From: Isoptericola sp. BMS4
Lineage (GTDB): Bacteria > Actinomycetota > Actinomycetes > Actinomycetales > Cellulomonadaceae
Direction of reading: 5' to 3'
NCBI RefSeq assembly: GCF_011634835.1
Contig: NZ_SIRP01000001.1
Coordinates: 4,163,192-4,227,191 of the forward strand
Length of the DNA stretch: 64,000 nt
In this document: positions 51,731-61,415 of the stretch, piece after piece
Layout: every line of letters starts with the position of its first letter
Numbering within the stretch: position 1 is the stretch's first letter
Notes under the pieces: model-generated
What the model was told of the DNA's origin: nothing
What the model saw: only the letters and a program-made list of their open reading frames with translations
Databases searched by the model: none
Translations under genes and position numbers: made by a program

Positions 51731-53944
51731 TTGACCAGCTCGGAGTTTCACGGGAAGGTCCGCACCACCGTCGCGGAGTCCACGCCGTGGTGGCCCGACA
51801 GGCCGACACGCAAACGGCCCAACGTCCTCATGGTCATCCTGGACGACACCGGGTGGAGCGACCTCGGATGCTACGGGTCGGAGATCGCCACCCCGCACCT
51901 CGACAGCCTCGCCGCCGCGGGCGCACGGTTCAGCGGGTTCCACGTGACACCACTGTGCTCGCCGACCCGTGCGTCCCTCCTGAGCGGACGCAACCACCAC
52001 GCGGTCGGCATGCGGTTCCTCGCCGACACGGACACCGGGTTCCCGAACTCCCGCGGCTCCATCCGGCCCGACGTCAGACTCCTGCCGCAGATCCTGCGAG
52101 AGCACGACTACGGCACGTACCTCGTCGGCAAGTGGCACCTGACCCCGCTGCACGAGATCACCCCCGCCGGACCGTTCGCCAACTGGCCCCTGGCGCGCGG
52201 GTTCGACCGGTACTACGGCTTCCTCGACGGCTGCACCGACCAGTACGAGCCCGAGCTCTTCGAGGACAACCACCAGGTCACGACGCCTCCCCGCGAGGGG
52301 TACCACCTGAGCGAGGACCTCGCAGACCAGGCCGTACGGTTCCTCGCGGACCACACGACCTACCGGCCCGACAGCCCGTTCTTCCTGCAGCTCGCGCTCG
52401 GCGCCACCCACGCACCGTTCCAGGCGCCGCGCGAGTACATCGACAAGTACGTCGACGTCTTCTCCAAGGGCTGGGACCGGACCCGCGACGACCGGCTCGC
52501 GAGACAGGTCGAGGCAGGGCTGGTGCCGCCCGGCACGACGCTGCCCGAGCGGAACGACGGCGTCCGCGCGTGGGACGACCTCGACGACGACGAGCAGACC
52601 GTCGCCACGCACCTGCAGGCGGCCTTCGCCGGGTTCCTCGAGCACGCGGACGCCCAGGTCGGTCGCGTCCTGGCGGCGCTCGACGAGCTCGGGCTCGCCG
52701 ACGACACCATCGTGCTGGCGCTCTCCGACAACGGCGCGAGCCGCGAGGGCGGGCCCGGCGGCGACGTCGACACGAACGCGCCGTACAGCGGGGTCCACAG
52801 GCCGGCCACGGAGCAGCTCCCCCTCCTGGAATCCCTGGGCACCCTCACGGGCGGTGCCCACTACCCCGAGGGCTGGGCGATGGCCGGGAACACGCCCTTC
52901 CGCCAGTACAAGCAGTTCGTCGACCTCGGCGGCGTGCGCTCCCCCCTCGTCGTGTCCTGGCCCGGGGCCCCGCAGCGGGTCGCGGGTGTCCGGGACCAGT
53001 TCGTCCACGCCGTCGACGTCGCCCCGACGATCCTCGATCTGCTCGGCATCCCCACCGAGCCGGCGATGGCGGGCGAGAGCGTCGCGCCCGCTCTCACCGA
53101 CGGAGACGCCGCCACGGGCCGCGAGACGCAGTACTGGGAGACGCTCGGCCACCGCGCCGTCTGGCACGACGGGTGGAAGGCCGTCACGACGCACGTGCCC
53201 GGCACGTCGTACGACGACGACCGGTGGCGGCTCTACGACACCAGGCAGGACTTCTCTGAGTCGCACGACCTCGCGGAGCAGCGCCCCGACGCGCTCCGGC
53301 GGCTGCAGCAGCTCTGGTGGAGCGAGGCCGGGCGCAACGACGTCTTCCCCCTCGACGACCGGCCGCTGCGGGAGCTCATCGCGACCCGCGGGCCGGTAGG
53401 GCTCTTCGCCCGGTCGCACATCACGCTGCGTCCCGGGCAGTCGCACGTCCCCTACCCGAGCGCGGTCACCGGGTCGAACCGGGACGTCGACGTCGTCGGG
53501 TGGTTCGTGCCTCGCGACCCGCTGCCGCAGGGGGTCGTGCTCTCGAGCGGGAACGCCCAGGGTGGCTACGTGCTGTACCTGAAGGACGGGGAGCTGTGCT
53601 TCGAGCACGGCCATCTTCAGGACCATGTCCTCGTCACGGCGCCGCTCGGCCCGGCGCCCGTGGTGTCGGCCGGCTTCCGGCTCCGCACCGGCGACGACGG
53701 GTCGGGTCTCGTCACGCTGCTCGCCGGCGGGGACGAGGTCGCCACGGCTCGCGTCCCCCGGGTGTCGAGCCACCTGTCGTTCTGGGGGCTCGACGTCGGG
53801 CACGCGCCCCGGAGCACCTTCAGCGAGCGGTTCACGCCGCCGTTCGCACTGCCGGACGACGCGCTGGAGCGTGTCGACGTGGTCGTCCACGCGTCGGCGG
53901 ACGACGTCGAGGAGTACGCCGAGTCGGTGCTCGCCGGTGAGTAG
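51731..53944 (+). CDS. Arylsulfatase-type sulfatase (formylglycine-dependent)
   Basis: A 737-residue sulfatase. The N-terminal metal site is LDDTGWSDLGCYG (D38, D39). The formylglycine motif is C76-S-P-T-R in LCSPTRASLLSGRN, and GKWHLTP carries Lys/His of the active site. LSDNGAS is the later metal ligand. The C-terminal third (about 590-737) is a beta-rich domain with GNAQGGYVLYLKDGEL. It hydrolyses sulfate esters. There is no signal peptide, so cytoplasmic hydrolysis after import is likely. Start TTG 51731 is set by AAAGGAG 8 nt upstream. No sulfatase-activating enzyme gene is in the window. Confidence 0.92.
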   Translation: MTSSEFHGKVRTTVAESTPWWPDRPTRKRPNVLMVILDDTGWSDLGCYGSEIATPHLDSLAAAGARFSGFHVTPLCSPTRASLLSGRNHHAVGMRFLADTDTGFPNSRGSIRPDVRLLPQILREHDYGTYLVGKWHLTPLHEITPAGPFANWPLARGFDRYYGFLDGCTDQYEPELFEDNHQVTTPPREGYHLSEDLADQAVRFLADHTTYRPDSPFFLQLALGATHAPFQAPREYIDKYVDVFSKGWDRTRDDRLARQVEAGLVPPGTTLPERNDGVRAWDDLDDDEQTVATHLQAAFAGFLEHADAQVGRVLAALDELGLADDTIVLALSDNGASREGGPGGDVDTNAPYSGVHRPATEQLPLLESLGTLTGGAHYPEGWAMAGNTPFRQYKQFVDLGGVRSPLVVSWPGAPQRVAGVRDQFVHAVDVAPTILDLLGIPTEPAMAGESVAPALTDGDAATGRETQYWETLGHRAVWHDGWKAVTTHVPGTSYDDDRWRLYDTRQDFSESHDLAEQRPDALRRLQQLWWSEAGRNDVFPLDDRPLRELIATRGPVGLFARSHITLRPGQSHVPYPSAVTGSNRDVDVVGWFVPRDPLPQGVVLSSGNAQGGYVLYLKDGELCFEHGHLQDHVLVTAPLGPAPVVSAGFRLRTGDDGSGLVTLLAGGDEVATARVPRVSSHLSFWGLDVGHAPRSTFSERFTPPFALPDDALERVDVVVHASADDVEEYAESVLAGE

Positions 53945-53979
53945 CGTCCCCGTCGGCCGGCATTCCCTATGATCGGCCC

Positions 53980-54945
53980 GTGACCAGATCGGGAGGGGGC
54001 GCCGCGACGATCCTCGACGTCGCCCGGGCCGCCGGGGTCTCACGCACGACCGTCTCGCGCGTGCTGAACGACCCCCACCACGTCTCCCCGGACACCCTCA
54101 AGCGAGTGCGAGACGCTGCGGACGCGCTGCAGTACTCACCCAGCGGTGCCGCGCGAGGCCTCCGGGGCGGCCGCACCGGCCTGGTCGCGCTGCTCGTCGG
54201 CGACATCGCCCAGCCGTTCCACGGAGCCCTCGCCAAGGCCGTCGTCGCGGCGGCCGAGAACCGCGGCCTCGGGGTCGTGCTGCACGATCTCGGCCACCGC
54301 ACCGACCGGCTCGAGTCGATCCTGCGCAAGCTCCCGCGCCAGCAGGTGGACGGCGTCGTCATCGCCACCGCCGACAGCCTCGCGAACGGACCGGTCGTCG
54401 CCGCCGTCGAGGACTGCCTGCGCCACGGGACGGCCGTCGTGACCGGTGTCGAGCAGCTCGACGTGCCCGGAGTGGTGTCGCTGCGCTCCGGCCACGACAC
54501 GGGCGCGCGCCTCGCCGCGGAAGCACTGGCGGCGGAGGGCTTCGACCGACCGGCCCTGCTGCTCGGCGACCGCACCGGACCCTTCGCCCGCCAGCTCGCC
54601 GCGGGCGCACCCGCCGCCGACGTCCTCGAGACCGGGTACGACTTCGACGGCGCAGCACGCGCCACCCGCGACCTGCCCGCCCACGTCGACTCGCTGCTCG
54701 TCGCGACGCTGCCGATGGCGCTGGGGGCGTCGGCGGGGCTCGCCGACGCCGGCCGGGAGCTGCCGGTCGTCGTGTGCGAGGACGTGCCGCTCGCCGCGCA
54801 GCTGCGCCCGGCGTTCACGACGTCGGCCATCACGCCGGAGTCCACCGGCGAGGAGATGATCCGGCTCCTCGACGCCACCGTGCGGGGCGAGCCGGTCACG
54901 CCGACGCGTCTCACGGCCCGGCTCGTCCGCCGCGACACGTTCTGA
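53980..54945 (+). CDS. LacI-family transcriptional regulator (sulfatase cluster)
   Basis: The 321-residue protein has a LacI helix-turn-helix at about 10-56 ([24 protein letters not shown], shown as [19 protein letters not shown]) with the hinge [13 protein letters not shown]. The periplasmic-binding-like ligand domain is rather short. It closes the transporter-sulfatase cluster and probably binds the dyad at 50278-50309. TATGAT at 53968-53973 is 6 bp before the GTG start, so its own transcript is probably leaderless and separate. Confidence 0.88.
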   Translation: MTRSGGGAATILDVARAAGVSRTTVSRVLNDPHHVSPDTLKRVRDAADALQYSPSGAARGLRGGRTGLVALLVGDIAQPFHGALAKAVVAAAENRGLGVVLHDLGHRTDRLESILRKLPRQQVDGVVIATADSLANGPVVAAVEDCLRHGTAVVTGVEQLDVPGVVSLRSGHDTGARLAAEALAAEGFDRPALLLGDRTGPFARQLAAGAPAADVLETGYDFDGAARATRDLPAHVDSLLVATLPMALGASAGLADAGRELPVVVCEDVPLAAQLRPAFTTSAITPESTGEEMIRLLDATVRGEPVTPTRLTARLVRRDTF

Positions 54946-54969
54946 CCCGCAGGGTCCAGGCGGCCCGCC

Positions 54970-55332
54970 TCAGCGGCGACGGCCGCCGCGCAGGCGGTCG
55001 ATCTCGCGCCGTTCGCGCTTGGTGGGCCGCCCGGCGCCGCGCTCGCGCAGGCCGACGGCGGCCCGCTCCTCACGGGTGGGCACCGGCGGGCTGTCGTCGC
55101 GGTACGCCTTGACGGCCAGGGGCGCCCCGACGCGCTTGGGCAGCAGCTCCAGCACGATGACGTCGCGGTCGCGCAGCGGGTCGCGCCAGGTGATGCGGTC
55201 GCCGACCGTGACCGACGTCGACGGCTTCGCCACCGCGCCGTTGACCCGCACCCGGCCCGTGCGCAGCAACGACGCGGACGCCGACCGACTCTTGAAGAGC
55301 CGCACCGCCCACAGCCACACGTCCGCCCGCAC
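54970..55332 (-). CDS. S4-domain RNA-binding protein (Hsp15-like)
   Basis: A 120-residue protein with an N-terminal S4 domain ([21 protein letters not shown], shown as [38 protein letters not shown]) and a basic C-terminus ([16 protein letters not shown]). It resembles heat-shock protein Hsp15, which binds the 50S subunit carrying nascent tRNA. The GTG start has TAGGGT (minus strand, 55344-55339) 6 bp upstream and no Shine-Dalgarno sequence. Confidence 0.88.
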   Translation of the reverse strand: MRADVWLWAVRLFKSRSASASLLRTGRVRVNGAVAKPSTSVTVGDRITWRDPLRDRDVIVLELLPKRVGAPLAVKAYRDDSPPVPTREERAAVGLRERGAGRPTKRERREIDRLRGGRRR

Positions 55333-55396
55333 CCCACCACCCTATGCGCCCCGGGCGTGGCCGTGCGGGGGCGTCCGCGTTGCTACTGTCGGCGCC

Positions 55397-56917
55397 ATGA
55401 CGGACGTGCGCGTGGAAGAGGACCTGCTCGGGCCCAAGGAGGTGCCGGCCGACGCCTACTACGGGGTCCACACGGCCCGCGCGATCGAGAACTTTCCCAT
55501 CTCGGGCACGACGATCAGCGACGTGCCCGAGATGATCCGCGGGATGGTGATGGTCAAGAAGGCCGCCGCGCTCGCGAACCGGGAGCTGCGCGCGATCCAG
55601 CGGGACGTCGCCGACGCGATCGTCGCCGCATGCGACGAGGTGCTCGTCGCGGGGCGCTGCCTCGACCAGTTCCCGGTGGACGTCTTCCAGGGCGGGGCGG
55701 GCACGAGCGTCAACATGAACACCAACGAGGTGATCGCCAACCTCGCGCTGGAGCACGCGGGCTTCCCCAAGGGCCGCTACGACGTCATCCACCCCAACGA
55801 CCACGTCAACAAGTCGCAGTCCACGAACGACGCCTACCCGACGGGGTTCCGCCTCGCGGTGTACGCCCTCGTCGACGACCTGGTGGTGGCGGTGCGGCGC
55901 CTCGCCCGGGCCCTGGACGAGAAGGCGACGGAGTTCGCCGACCTGCCGAAGATGGGGCGCACCCAGCTGCAGGACGCGGTGCCGATGAGCCTTGGCCAGG
56001 AGTTCGCGGGTTTCGCCGTCAACGTGTCCGAGGAGGTCAAGCGGCTCAGTGTCGCCGCCGACCTGCTGCTGGAGGTCAACCTGGGCGCGACGGCGATCGG
56101 CACGGGGCTCAACACCCCGCCCGGCTACCCCAAGGTCGCGGCCCGCCGCCTGGCGGAGGTCAGCGGGCTCGCCACGGTCCCGGCGGAGAACCTCGTGGAG
56201 GCCACGTACGACAACGGCGCCTACCTGGCGGTGCACTCGGCGGTGAAGCGGCTCGCGGCCAAGCTGTCGAAGATCTGCAACGACCTGCGGCTGCTGTCCT
56301 CGGGGCCCCGGGCGGGCCTGGACGAGATCAACCTGCCCGAGCTGCAGGCCGGGTCGTCGATCATGCCGGCCAAGGTGAACCCGGTGATCCCCGAGGTCGT
56401 CAACCAGGTCTGCTTCAAGGTCATGGGCAACGACGTGACGATCACGCACGCGGCGGAGGCCGGGCAGCTCCAGCTCAACGTCATGGAGCCGGTGCTGGCG
56501 CAGTCGATGTTCGAGTCGATCCGCCTCATGACGAGCGCGTGCGAGGCGCTGCGCACCAGGTGCGTCACGGGGATCACCGCGAACGAGCACGTCATGCGTG
56601 CCCACGTGCTCGGCTCGATCGGCATCGTCACCTACCTCAACGAGGTGATCGGGCACCACAACGGCGACCTGGTCGGCAGGGAGGCCGCCCGCACGGGCCG
56701 GTCGGTGCGCGACGTCGTCGTGGAGCGCGGCCTGCTGACGGCCGAGGAGGTGGACGCCATCCTCACCACCGAGAACTTCCTCCGCCCCCGCTACACGGGC
56801 CGGTTCTACGGCCCCGACGAGCGGGGCATCCCGCCCCTCGGCGAGGAGGGCGAGGCCTCGCCCGTCGTCGAGACCGACGACGCCACGGGGGCGCCGCCGT
56901 CGCCCGAGCCCGCCTGA
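55397..56917 (+). CDS. aspA: Aspartate ammonia-lyase
   Basis: The 506-residue aspartase/fumarase-family protein contains the signature [19 protein letters not shown] at about 345-363. [22 protein letters not shown] at the start and TNDAYPTGF also favour aspartase over fumarase. It deaminates aspartate to fumarate and ammonia. The C-terminal about 20 residues form an acidic, low-complexity tail. TACTGT (55384-55389) is 7 bp upstream of ATG with no Shine-Dalgarno sequence, so a leaderless transcript is likely. Confidence 0.92.
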   Translation: MTDVRVEEDLLGPKEVPADAYYGVHTARAIENFPISGTTISDVPEMIRGMVMVKKAAALANRELRAIQRDVADAIVAACDEVLVAGRCLDQFPVDVFQGGAGTSVNMNTNEVIANLALEHAGFPKGRYDVIHPNDHVNKSQSTNDAYPTGFRLAVYALVDDLVVAVRRLARALDEKATEFADLPKMGRTQLQDAVPMSLGQEFAGFAVNVSEEVKRLSVAADLLLEVNLGATAIGTGLNTPPGYPKVAARRLAEVSGLATVPAENLVEATYDNGAYLAVHSAVKRLAAKLSKICNDLRLLSSGPRAGLDEINLPELQAGSSIMPAKVNPVIPEVVNQVCFKVMGNDVTITHAAEAGQLQLNVMEPVLAQSMFESIRLMTSACEALRTRCVTGITANEHVMRAHVLGSIGIVTYLNEVIGHHNGDLVGREAARTGRSVRDVVVERGLLTAEEVDAILTTENFLRPRYTGRFYGPDERGIPPLGEEGEASPVVETDDATGAPPSPEPA

Positions 56918-56919
56918 CG

Positions 56920-56982
56920 CGTCGAGCGTCTCCGTCAGTCAGGATCCGGGCCGCGATCCCTGACGGACGGAGACGCTCGACG
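56920..56982. terminator. Long inverted-repeat terminator between aspA and the GH3 gene
   Basis: CGTCGAGCGTCTCCGTC (56920-56936) pairs perfectly with 56966-56982. After one mismatch a further 6 bp (GTCAGG / CCTGAC) extend the stem. It lies between convergent stops at 56917 and 56987. Bidirectional termination is the likely role. Confidence 0.75.
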
Positions 56983-56986
56983 GCGG

Positions 56987-59461
56987 TCAGGCGACCGTGG
57001 ACGTCGCCATCCGCGGGTCGTGGACGGTCACCGGGTAGGTGTCGCCGGTGACGGCGAGCGTCGCGCGGGCCGTCGCCACCCCGGGCAGCTCGCGCTTCTG
57101 GGAACCGCGCACGTTGGTGATGACGCCGCCGGTGGCCTGCCGCACGTCCTCGCCGGACGCCTCCGCGACGGCAGCCACGTGCGCCCCGACCCACACCTCG
57201 ACGTCCCCCGGCTCGACGACGCGCACCATCCGGCGGTCGGAGAACGCGAGGCGCGTCGTGGGCACCGCGAAGGTCACGACGGCGGACTCGCCGGGCTCCA
57301 GCGTCACCCGCCGGTAGGCGAGCAGCTGCGCGACCGGGCGGGTGACCGACCCGACGACGTCGCGCCCGTACAGCTGGACGACGTCGGCGCCCGCGACGGT
57401 GCCCGTGTTCGTCACCCGCACGGCGGCGGTGAACGTGCCGCCGGCGGCGACCTCGCCGTCCACCGCGAGGTCGGTGTACGCGAACGTCGTGTACGACAGG
57501 CCGAAGCCGAACGGCCGCAGCGGGGTGGAGTCGGTCGAGGTGACGTCGCTCGGCCCGCCGAGGACCGGGTGCAGCGACGAGTACGGCTGCGCGCCCGCGG
57601 ACCGCGGCAGGGACACGGGGAGCCGGCCCGAGGGGTTCACGGCCCCGGTGATCGCCCGCGCGATCGCGGCGCCGCCCTCCTCGCCGGGGAAGAACGCCTG
57701 CAGGACGGCGGCCGGCCGGGGTCCGTTCCGGTCGCCCTGCGGGTCCAGCGCCCACCCGATCGCGTACGGGCGCCCGCTGAGCACGACGAGCACGACCGGC
57801 GTGCCGGCGTCGAGCACGCTCTCCACCAGTCGCCGCTGCACCCCGGGCAGCTCCAGCGACTCCGCGTCGTTGCCCTCGCCCACGGTCCCCCGGCCGAACA
57901 GGCCGGCCTGGTCGCCCACCACGACGACCGCCACGTCGGCGGACCGGGCGGCGGCGACGGCCTCGCCGAACCCGGAGGTGTCCTCGCCCTCGACGTCGCA
58001 CCCGGCGGCGTGCACGAGCTCGGGCCGCGGCAGCCCGGCCGCCCCGAACGCGTCGCCGAGCGACTCCAGGACCGTGGGGGTCTCGAAGCCCTGCGGCACC
58101 CCCGGGTGGTGGGCCAGCACGTGGTTGGCGAACGAGTAGCACCCCATGAGGGCGTCCCCGCGGTGGGCGTTCGGCCCGAGGACCGCCACCCGTGACGGCG
58201 CGGCGGTCCACCGCGTCAGGGGCAGGACGTCGTCGTTGGCCAGGAGTACCACGGACTCCTCGGCCAGCCGGCGGGCGACGTCGCGGTGCGCCGGGGAGTC
58301 GAGGTCGACCGTCTCCGGAGGGCCGTCCTCGAAGTCCTCGTCGAGCAGGCCGAGCTCCTCCTTCTGCGCGAGCGCCCGCAGGACGGCGCGGTCCACGTAC
58401 GCCTCGTCGACCCGGCCGTCCCGTACGGCCTCGGCGAGCGGCTCCAGGTACGCGTCGCCGCCGGGGAGCTCGACGTCGATGCCCGCGACGAGCGCCTGCC
58501 GGGCAGCGTCCGCGCGGTCGGCGGCGACGCCGTGCATCACCTCGAGGAACGCGACCGCGAAGTAGTCGGCGACGACGGTGCCGTCGAAGCCCCACCCGTC
58601 GCGCAGCACGCCGGTCAGGTACGTGGGATCGGACGCCATCGGCACGCCGTCGACCTCCGTGTACGCGTTCATCACGGAGCGCACGCCGCCGTCGCGCACC
58701 GCCATCTCGAACGGCGGCAGGAAAACGTCGGCGATCTCCCGCGGCCCCGCGTGCACGGGGGCGTGGTTCCGCCCGGCCACGGAGCCGGAGTAGCCGACGA
58801 AGTGCTTGAGGGTGGCGTGCACGCCGGCGTCCTGCATGCCCCGCACGTACGCCGTGCCGACGGTCCCGACCAGGTACGGGTCCTCGCCGATGCACTCGTC
58901 CACGCGGCCCCAGCGCGGGTCGCGGACGACGTCGAGGACGGGCGCGAGGCCCTGGTGGACGCCGAGCTCGCGCATCGACCCGCCGACGAGGCGGCCCATC
59001 TCGGCCACCAGGTCGGGGTCGAACGAGGCCCCCCACGCGAGCGGCGTCGGGAACGTCGCGGCCTTCCACGCGGCGACGCCGGTGAGGACCTCCTCGTGCA
59101 CCAGCGCCGGGATGCCGAGGCGCGTCTCGGCCCGCAGCCGGCGCTGCTCGGCCCACAGCCAGCCGGCCCGCTCGACCGGGTCGACCGGGCGCGTGCCGTA
59201 CACGCGGGTGTAGTGGCCGATGCCGTGGCGCGTCACGTGCGCCAGGCGGTCGGCGCCGCCGGAGCCGGCCGTCATCTCGCCCGCCATCGGGGCGACGACC
59301 TCGCCGCCCTTGTCGAGCCAGAAGCCGACGAGCTGGGCCAGCTTCTCCTCCAGCGTCATCCGCCCGTGCAGCGCACGGACGCGGTCGGAGACCCGGGGCA
59401 TCGCCGGCGGGTCGGCCGGGGAGCCTGCGGCGTCGGCGGCGGTCGGGCGGGGGTGGTTCAC
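56987..59461 (-). CDS. Glycoside hydrolase family 3 (beta-glucosidase/beta-xylosidase type)
   Basis: The 824-residue GH3 has an N-terminal TIM barrel with GLAPVLDVVRDPRWGRVDE, KHF at 219-221, and the nucleophile Asp in GTVVADY (D299). An (alpha/beta)6 sandwich follows (RVAVLGPNAHRGDALMGCY, shown as VAVLGPNAHRGDALMGC), and a C-terminal fibronectin-III-like domain comes from about 690 (VTNTGTVAGADVVQLYGRD). There is no signal peptide, so imported oligosaccharides are probably cleaved in the cytoplasm. AAGGAG precedes GTG 59461. It follows the sugar permeases on the same strand. Confidence 0.92.
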   Translation of the reverse strand: MNHPRPTAADAAGSPADPPAMPRVSDRVRALHGRMTLEEKLAQLVGFWLDKGGEVVAPMAGEMTAGSGGADRLAHVTRHGIGHYTRVYGTRPVDPVERAGWLWAEQRRLRAETRLGIPALVHEEVLTGVAAWKAATFPTPLAWGASFDPDLVAEMGRLVGGSMRELGVHQGLAPVLDVVRDPRWGRVDECIGEDPYLVGTVGTAYVRGMQDAGVHATLKHFVGYSGSVAGRNHAPVHAGPREIADVFLPPFEMAVRDGGVRSVMNAYTEVDGVPMASDPTYLTGVLRDGWGFDGTVVADYFAVAFLEVMHGVAADRADAARQALVAGIDVELPGGDAYLEPLAEAVRDGRVDEAYVDRAVLRALAQKEELGLLDEDFEDGPPETVDLDSPAHRDVARRLAEESVVLLANDDVLPLTRWTAAPSRVAVLGPNAHRGDALMGCYSFANHVLAHHPGVPQGFETPTVLESLGDAFGAAGLPRPELVHAAGCDVEGEDTSGFGEAVAAARSADVAVVVVGDQAGLFGRGTVGEGNDAESLELPGVQRRLVESVLDAGTPVVLVVLSGRPYAIGWALDPQGDRNGPRPAAVLQAFFPGEEGGAAIARAITGAVNPSGRLPVSLPRSAGAQPYSSLHPVLGGPSDVTSTDSTPLRPFGFGLSYTTFAYTDLAVDGEVAAGGTFTAAVRVTNTGTVAGADVVQLYGRDVVGSVTRPVAQLLAYRRVTLEPGESAVVTFAVPTTRLAFSDRRMVRVVEPGDVEVWVGAHVAAVAEASGEDVRQATGGVITNVRGSQKRELPGVATARATLAVTGDTYPVTVHDPRMATSTVA

Positions 59462-59502
59462 GAGGGGTCTCCTTCGAGGGACACGTGGCGGGTCATGCGA
59501 GG

Positions 59503-60387
59503 TCAGCCCTTGATCGCGCCGGTCAGGCCGCCGACGATCCGCTTCTCGAACAGTGAGAAGAAGATCAGCGCCGGCACCATCGACAGCGACGTGAAGGCCA
59601 GCACCCGGGCGGTGTCCACCGAGTACTGCGACGCGAAGTTCGCCACACCCAGCGGCAGGGTGAACGTGCCGGGGTCGCTGAGGATGAACAGGGGCAGCAT
59701 GTAGTTGTTCCAGGCGTTGATGAACGCGAGGATGCCGACGGTGATCACGCCGGGCATGGACAGCGGGACGACCATGCGCCAGAAGAAACCGAGGCGACTG
59801 GCGCCGTCGATGCTCGCCGCCTCCTCGAGCTCGGCCGGGATCGCCCGGAGGAACGGCACGAGGATGATCACGGTCACGGGCAGCGCGAAGGCGATCTGCG
59901 GCAGCACCACGCCTGCCAGCGAGTTCGTCAGCCCCAGGGTGCGGACCATGAGGTACAGCGGGGTGATCGCCACCGTCATGGGGAACATCAGTCCGGCGGC
60001 GAACAGGGAGTACATGGCTCCCTTGCCCACGAAGTCGTACCGGGCGATGACGAACGACGCCATGACGCCCAGGACGACGGCGCCGACCGTGGTGGCCACC
60101 GCCGAGATCGTCGAGTTGCCCATGGCGACCCAGAAGTCGCTGCTGGCCAGGACGTCGGTGTAGTTGCTGACGACCCACGGCGACGGGAGCCCGGCCGGGT
60201 CCTCGGTGATCTGCGAGTTCGTCCGGAACCCGCCGAGCACGATGTACGCCACGGGGCCCAGGCACGCGCCGATCAGCACGACGGCGACCAGATAGGTCAC
60301 CGGGCTCCCCCACGCGAGCTTCCTGGTGGGACGCAGCTCGTACGGCGCTGCCTGCCGCGGCGCCGCGGACACGGTCGAGGTGCTCAC
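59503..60387 (-). CDS. Sugar ABC transporter permease (MalG type)
   Basis: A 294-residue permease with about six membrane segments and the EAA loop LEEAASIDGASRLGFFWRMVVP (shown as EEAASIDGASRLGFFWRM). Its GTG start overlaps the upstream permease stop by 4 bp (GTGA). It ends 41 bp before the GH3 start. With the MalF-type protein it forms the channel of a carbohydrate uptake-1 importer; the ATPase gene is not nearby, as is usual when a shared MsiK-type ATPase is used. Confidence 0.9.
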   Translation of the reverse strand: MSTSTVSAAPRQAAPYELRPTRKLAWGSPVTYLVAVVLIGACLGPVAYIVLGGFRTNSQITEDPAGLPSPWVVSNYTDVLASSDFWVAMGNSTISAVATTVGAVVLGVMASFVIARYDFVGKGAMYSLFAAGLMFPMTVAITPLYLMVRTLGLTNSLAGVVLPQIAFALPVTVIILVPFLRAIPAELEEAASIDGASRLGFFWRMVVPLSMPGVITVGILAFINAWNNYMLPLFILSDPGTFTLPLGVANFASQYSVDTARVLAFTSLSMVPALIFFSLFEKRIVGGLTGAIKG

Positions 60388-61409
60388 TTCTTCCTCCCCT
60401 TCCGCCCGGAGTCACCGGTCAGCGCGCCCTCGGTGTCGCGGCGCAGCACGAAGCGCTGGTAGACCAGCGCGACGACCAACGAGATCAGGAACAGCACCAC
60501 GGCGACGGCGCTGCCGAAGCCGTAGTTCCCGGCGAGATGGCCGTTGAGGTACATGTAGGTGGCCATGGTCGACGTCCCCGCGGTGGCCGCGACGTACTGG
60601 CCCCAGATGATGTTGACCAGGTCGAACAGCTGCAGCGCACCGATCATCGACAGGAACGCCCAGATGCGGATCGTCGGGCCGAGCAGCGGCAGCGTGATCC
60701 GGAACTGCTGCTGCCAGAACGAGGCGCCGTCGATGGCCGCGGCCTCGTAGAGCTCCTCCGGGATGGACTGCAGGCCGGCCAGCATGAGGATGACCGCGAA
60801 GCCCACGTACTTCCACGTGAGGATGAGCATCAGGGTGCCCATGGCGATGCTCGGGTCGGCCAGCCAGCTGTGCTGCAGGTTCTCCAGGCCGATCCTGCCC
60901 AGGAGCGTGTTGAGGGCCCCGGTGTCCGACATCATCAGCGCCCAGCCCGTCCCGACGATGACCTCGGAGATCACGTAGGGCACGAAGATCAGCACGCGGA
61001 TGACGGACCGCCCGCGGATCTTCTGGTTCATCAGCAGGGCGAACAGGATCGCGACCGGGCCCTGGATCACCAGGGACAGGACCACGATGACGGCGTTGTG
61101 CCGGACCGCGTCGTGGAACGTCGGGTCGGTAAGGATCGACGTGTAGTTCTGCAGGCCGGCGAAGTCGGTGGGCGGGCCGAAGCCCTTCCACCGGAAGAAC
61201 CCGTAGTACGCCGCCATCACCACCGGGACGATGACGAACGTGAGGAAGACGAGGATGGCGGGGCCCGTGAGCACCGCGATCTCGGCGCGCTTGCGCCAGT
61301 CGGCCCCGCGGCGGGGAGGTCCCCCCGCCGGTCGGGCCGCAGGGGGCGGCGTCGTGCCGTCCCCTGCGGCCGCGGGACCCTCAGGCGCCAGGACCTGGGA
61401 GTCTGGCAT
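60384..61409 (-). CDS. Sugar ABC transporter permease (MalF type)
   Basis: The 341-residue permease has a proline/glycine-rich cytoplasmic N-tail (about 1-40), about six membrane segments (first at about 45-70), and the EAA loop LYEAAAIDGASFWQQQFRITLP (shown as YEAAAIDGASFWQQQFRI). It lies 6 bp after the binding-protein stop and overlaps the MalG-type gene. It is part of the binding protein-MalF-MalG-GH3 operon. Confidence 0.9.
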   Translation of the reverse strand: MPDSQVLAPEGPAAAGDGTTPPPAARPAGGPPRRGADWRKRAEIAVLTGPAILVFLTFVIVPVVMAAYYGFFRWKGFGPPTDFAGLQNYTSILTDPTFHDAVRHNAVIVVLSLVIQGPVAILFALLMNQKIRGRSVIRVLIFVPYVISEVIVGTGWALMMSDTGALNTLLGRIGLENLQHSWLADPSIAMGTLMLILTWKYVGFAVILMLAGLQSIPEELYEAAAIDGASFWQQQFRITLPLLGPTIRIWAFLSMIGALQLFDLVNIIWGQYVAATAGTSTMATYMYLNGHLAGNYGFGSAVAVVLFLISLVVALVYQRFVLRRDTEGALTGDSGRKGRKK

Positions 61410-61415
61410 CGACCG

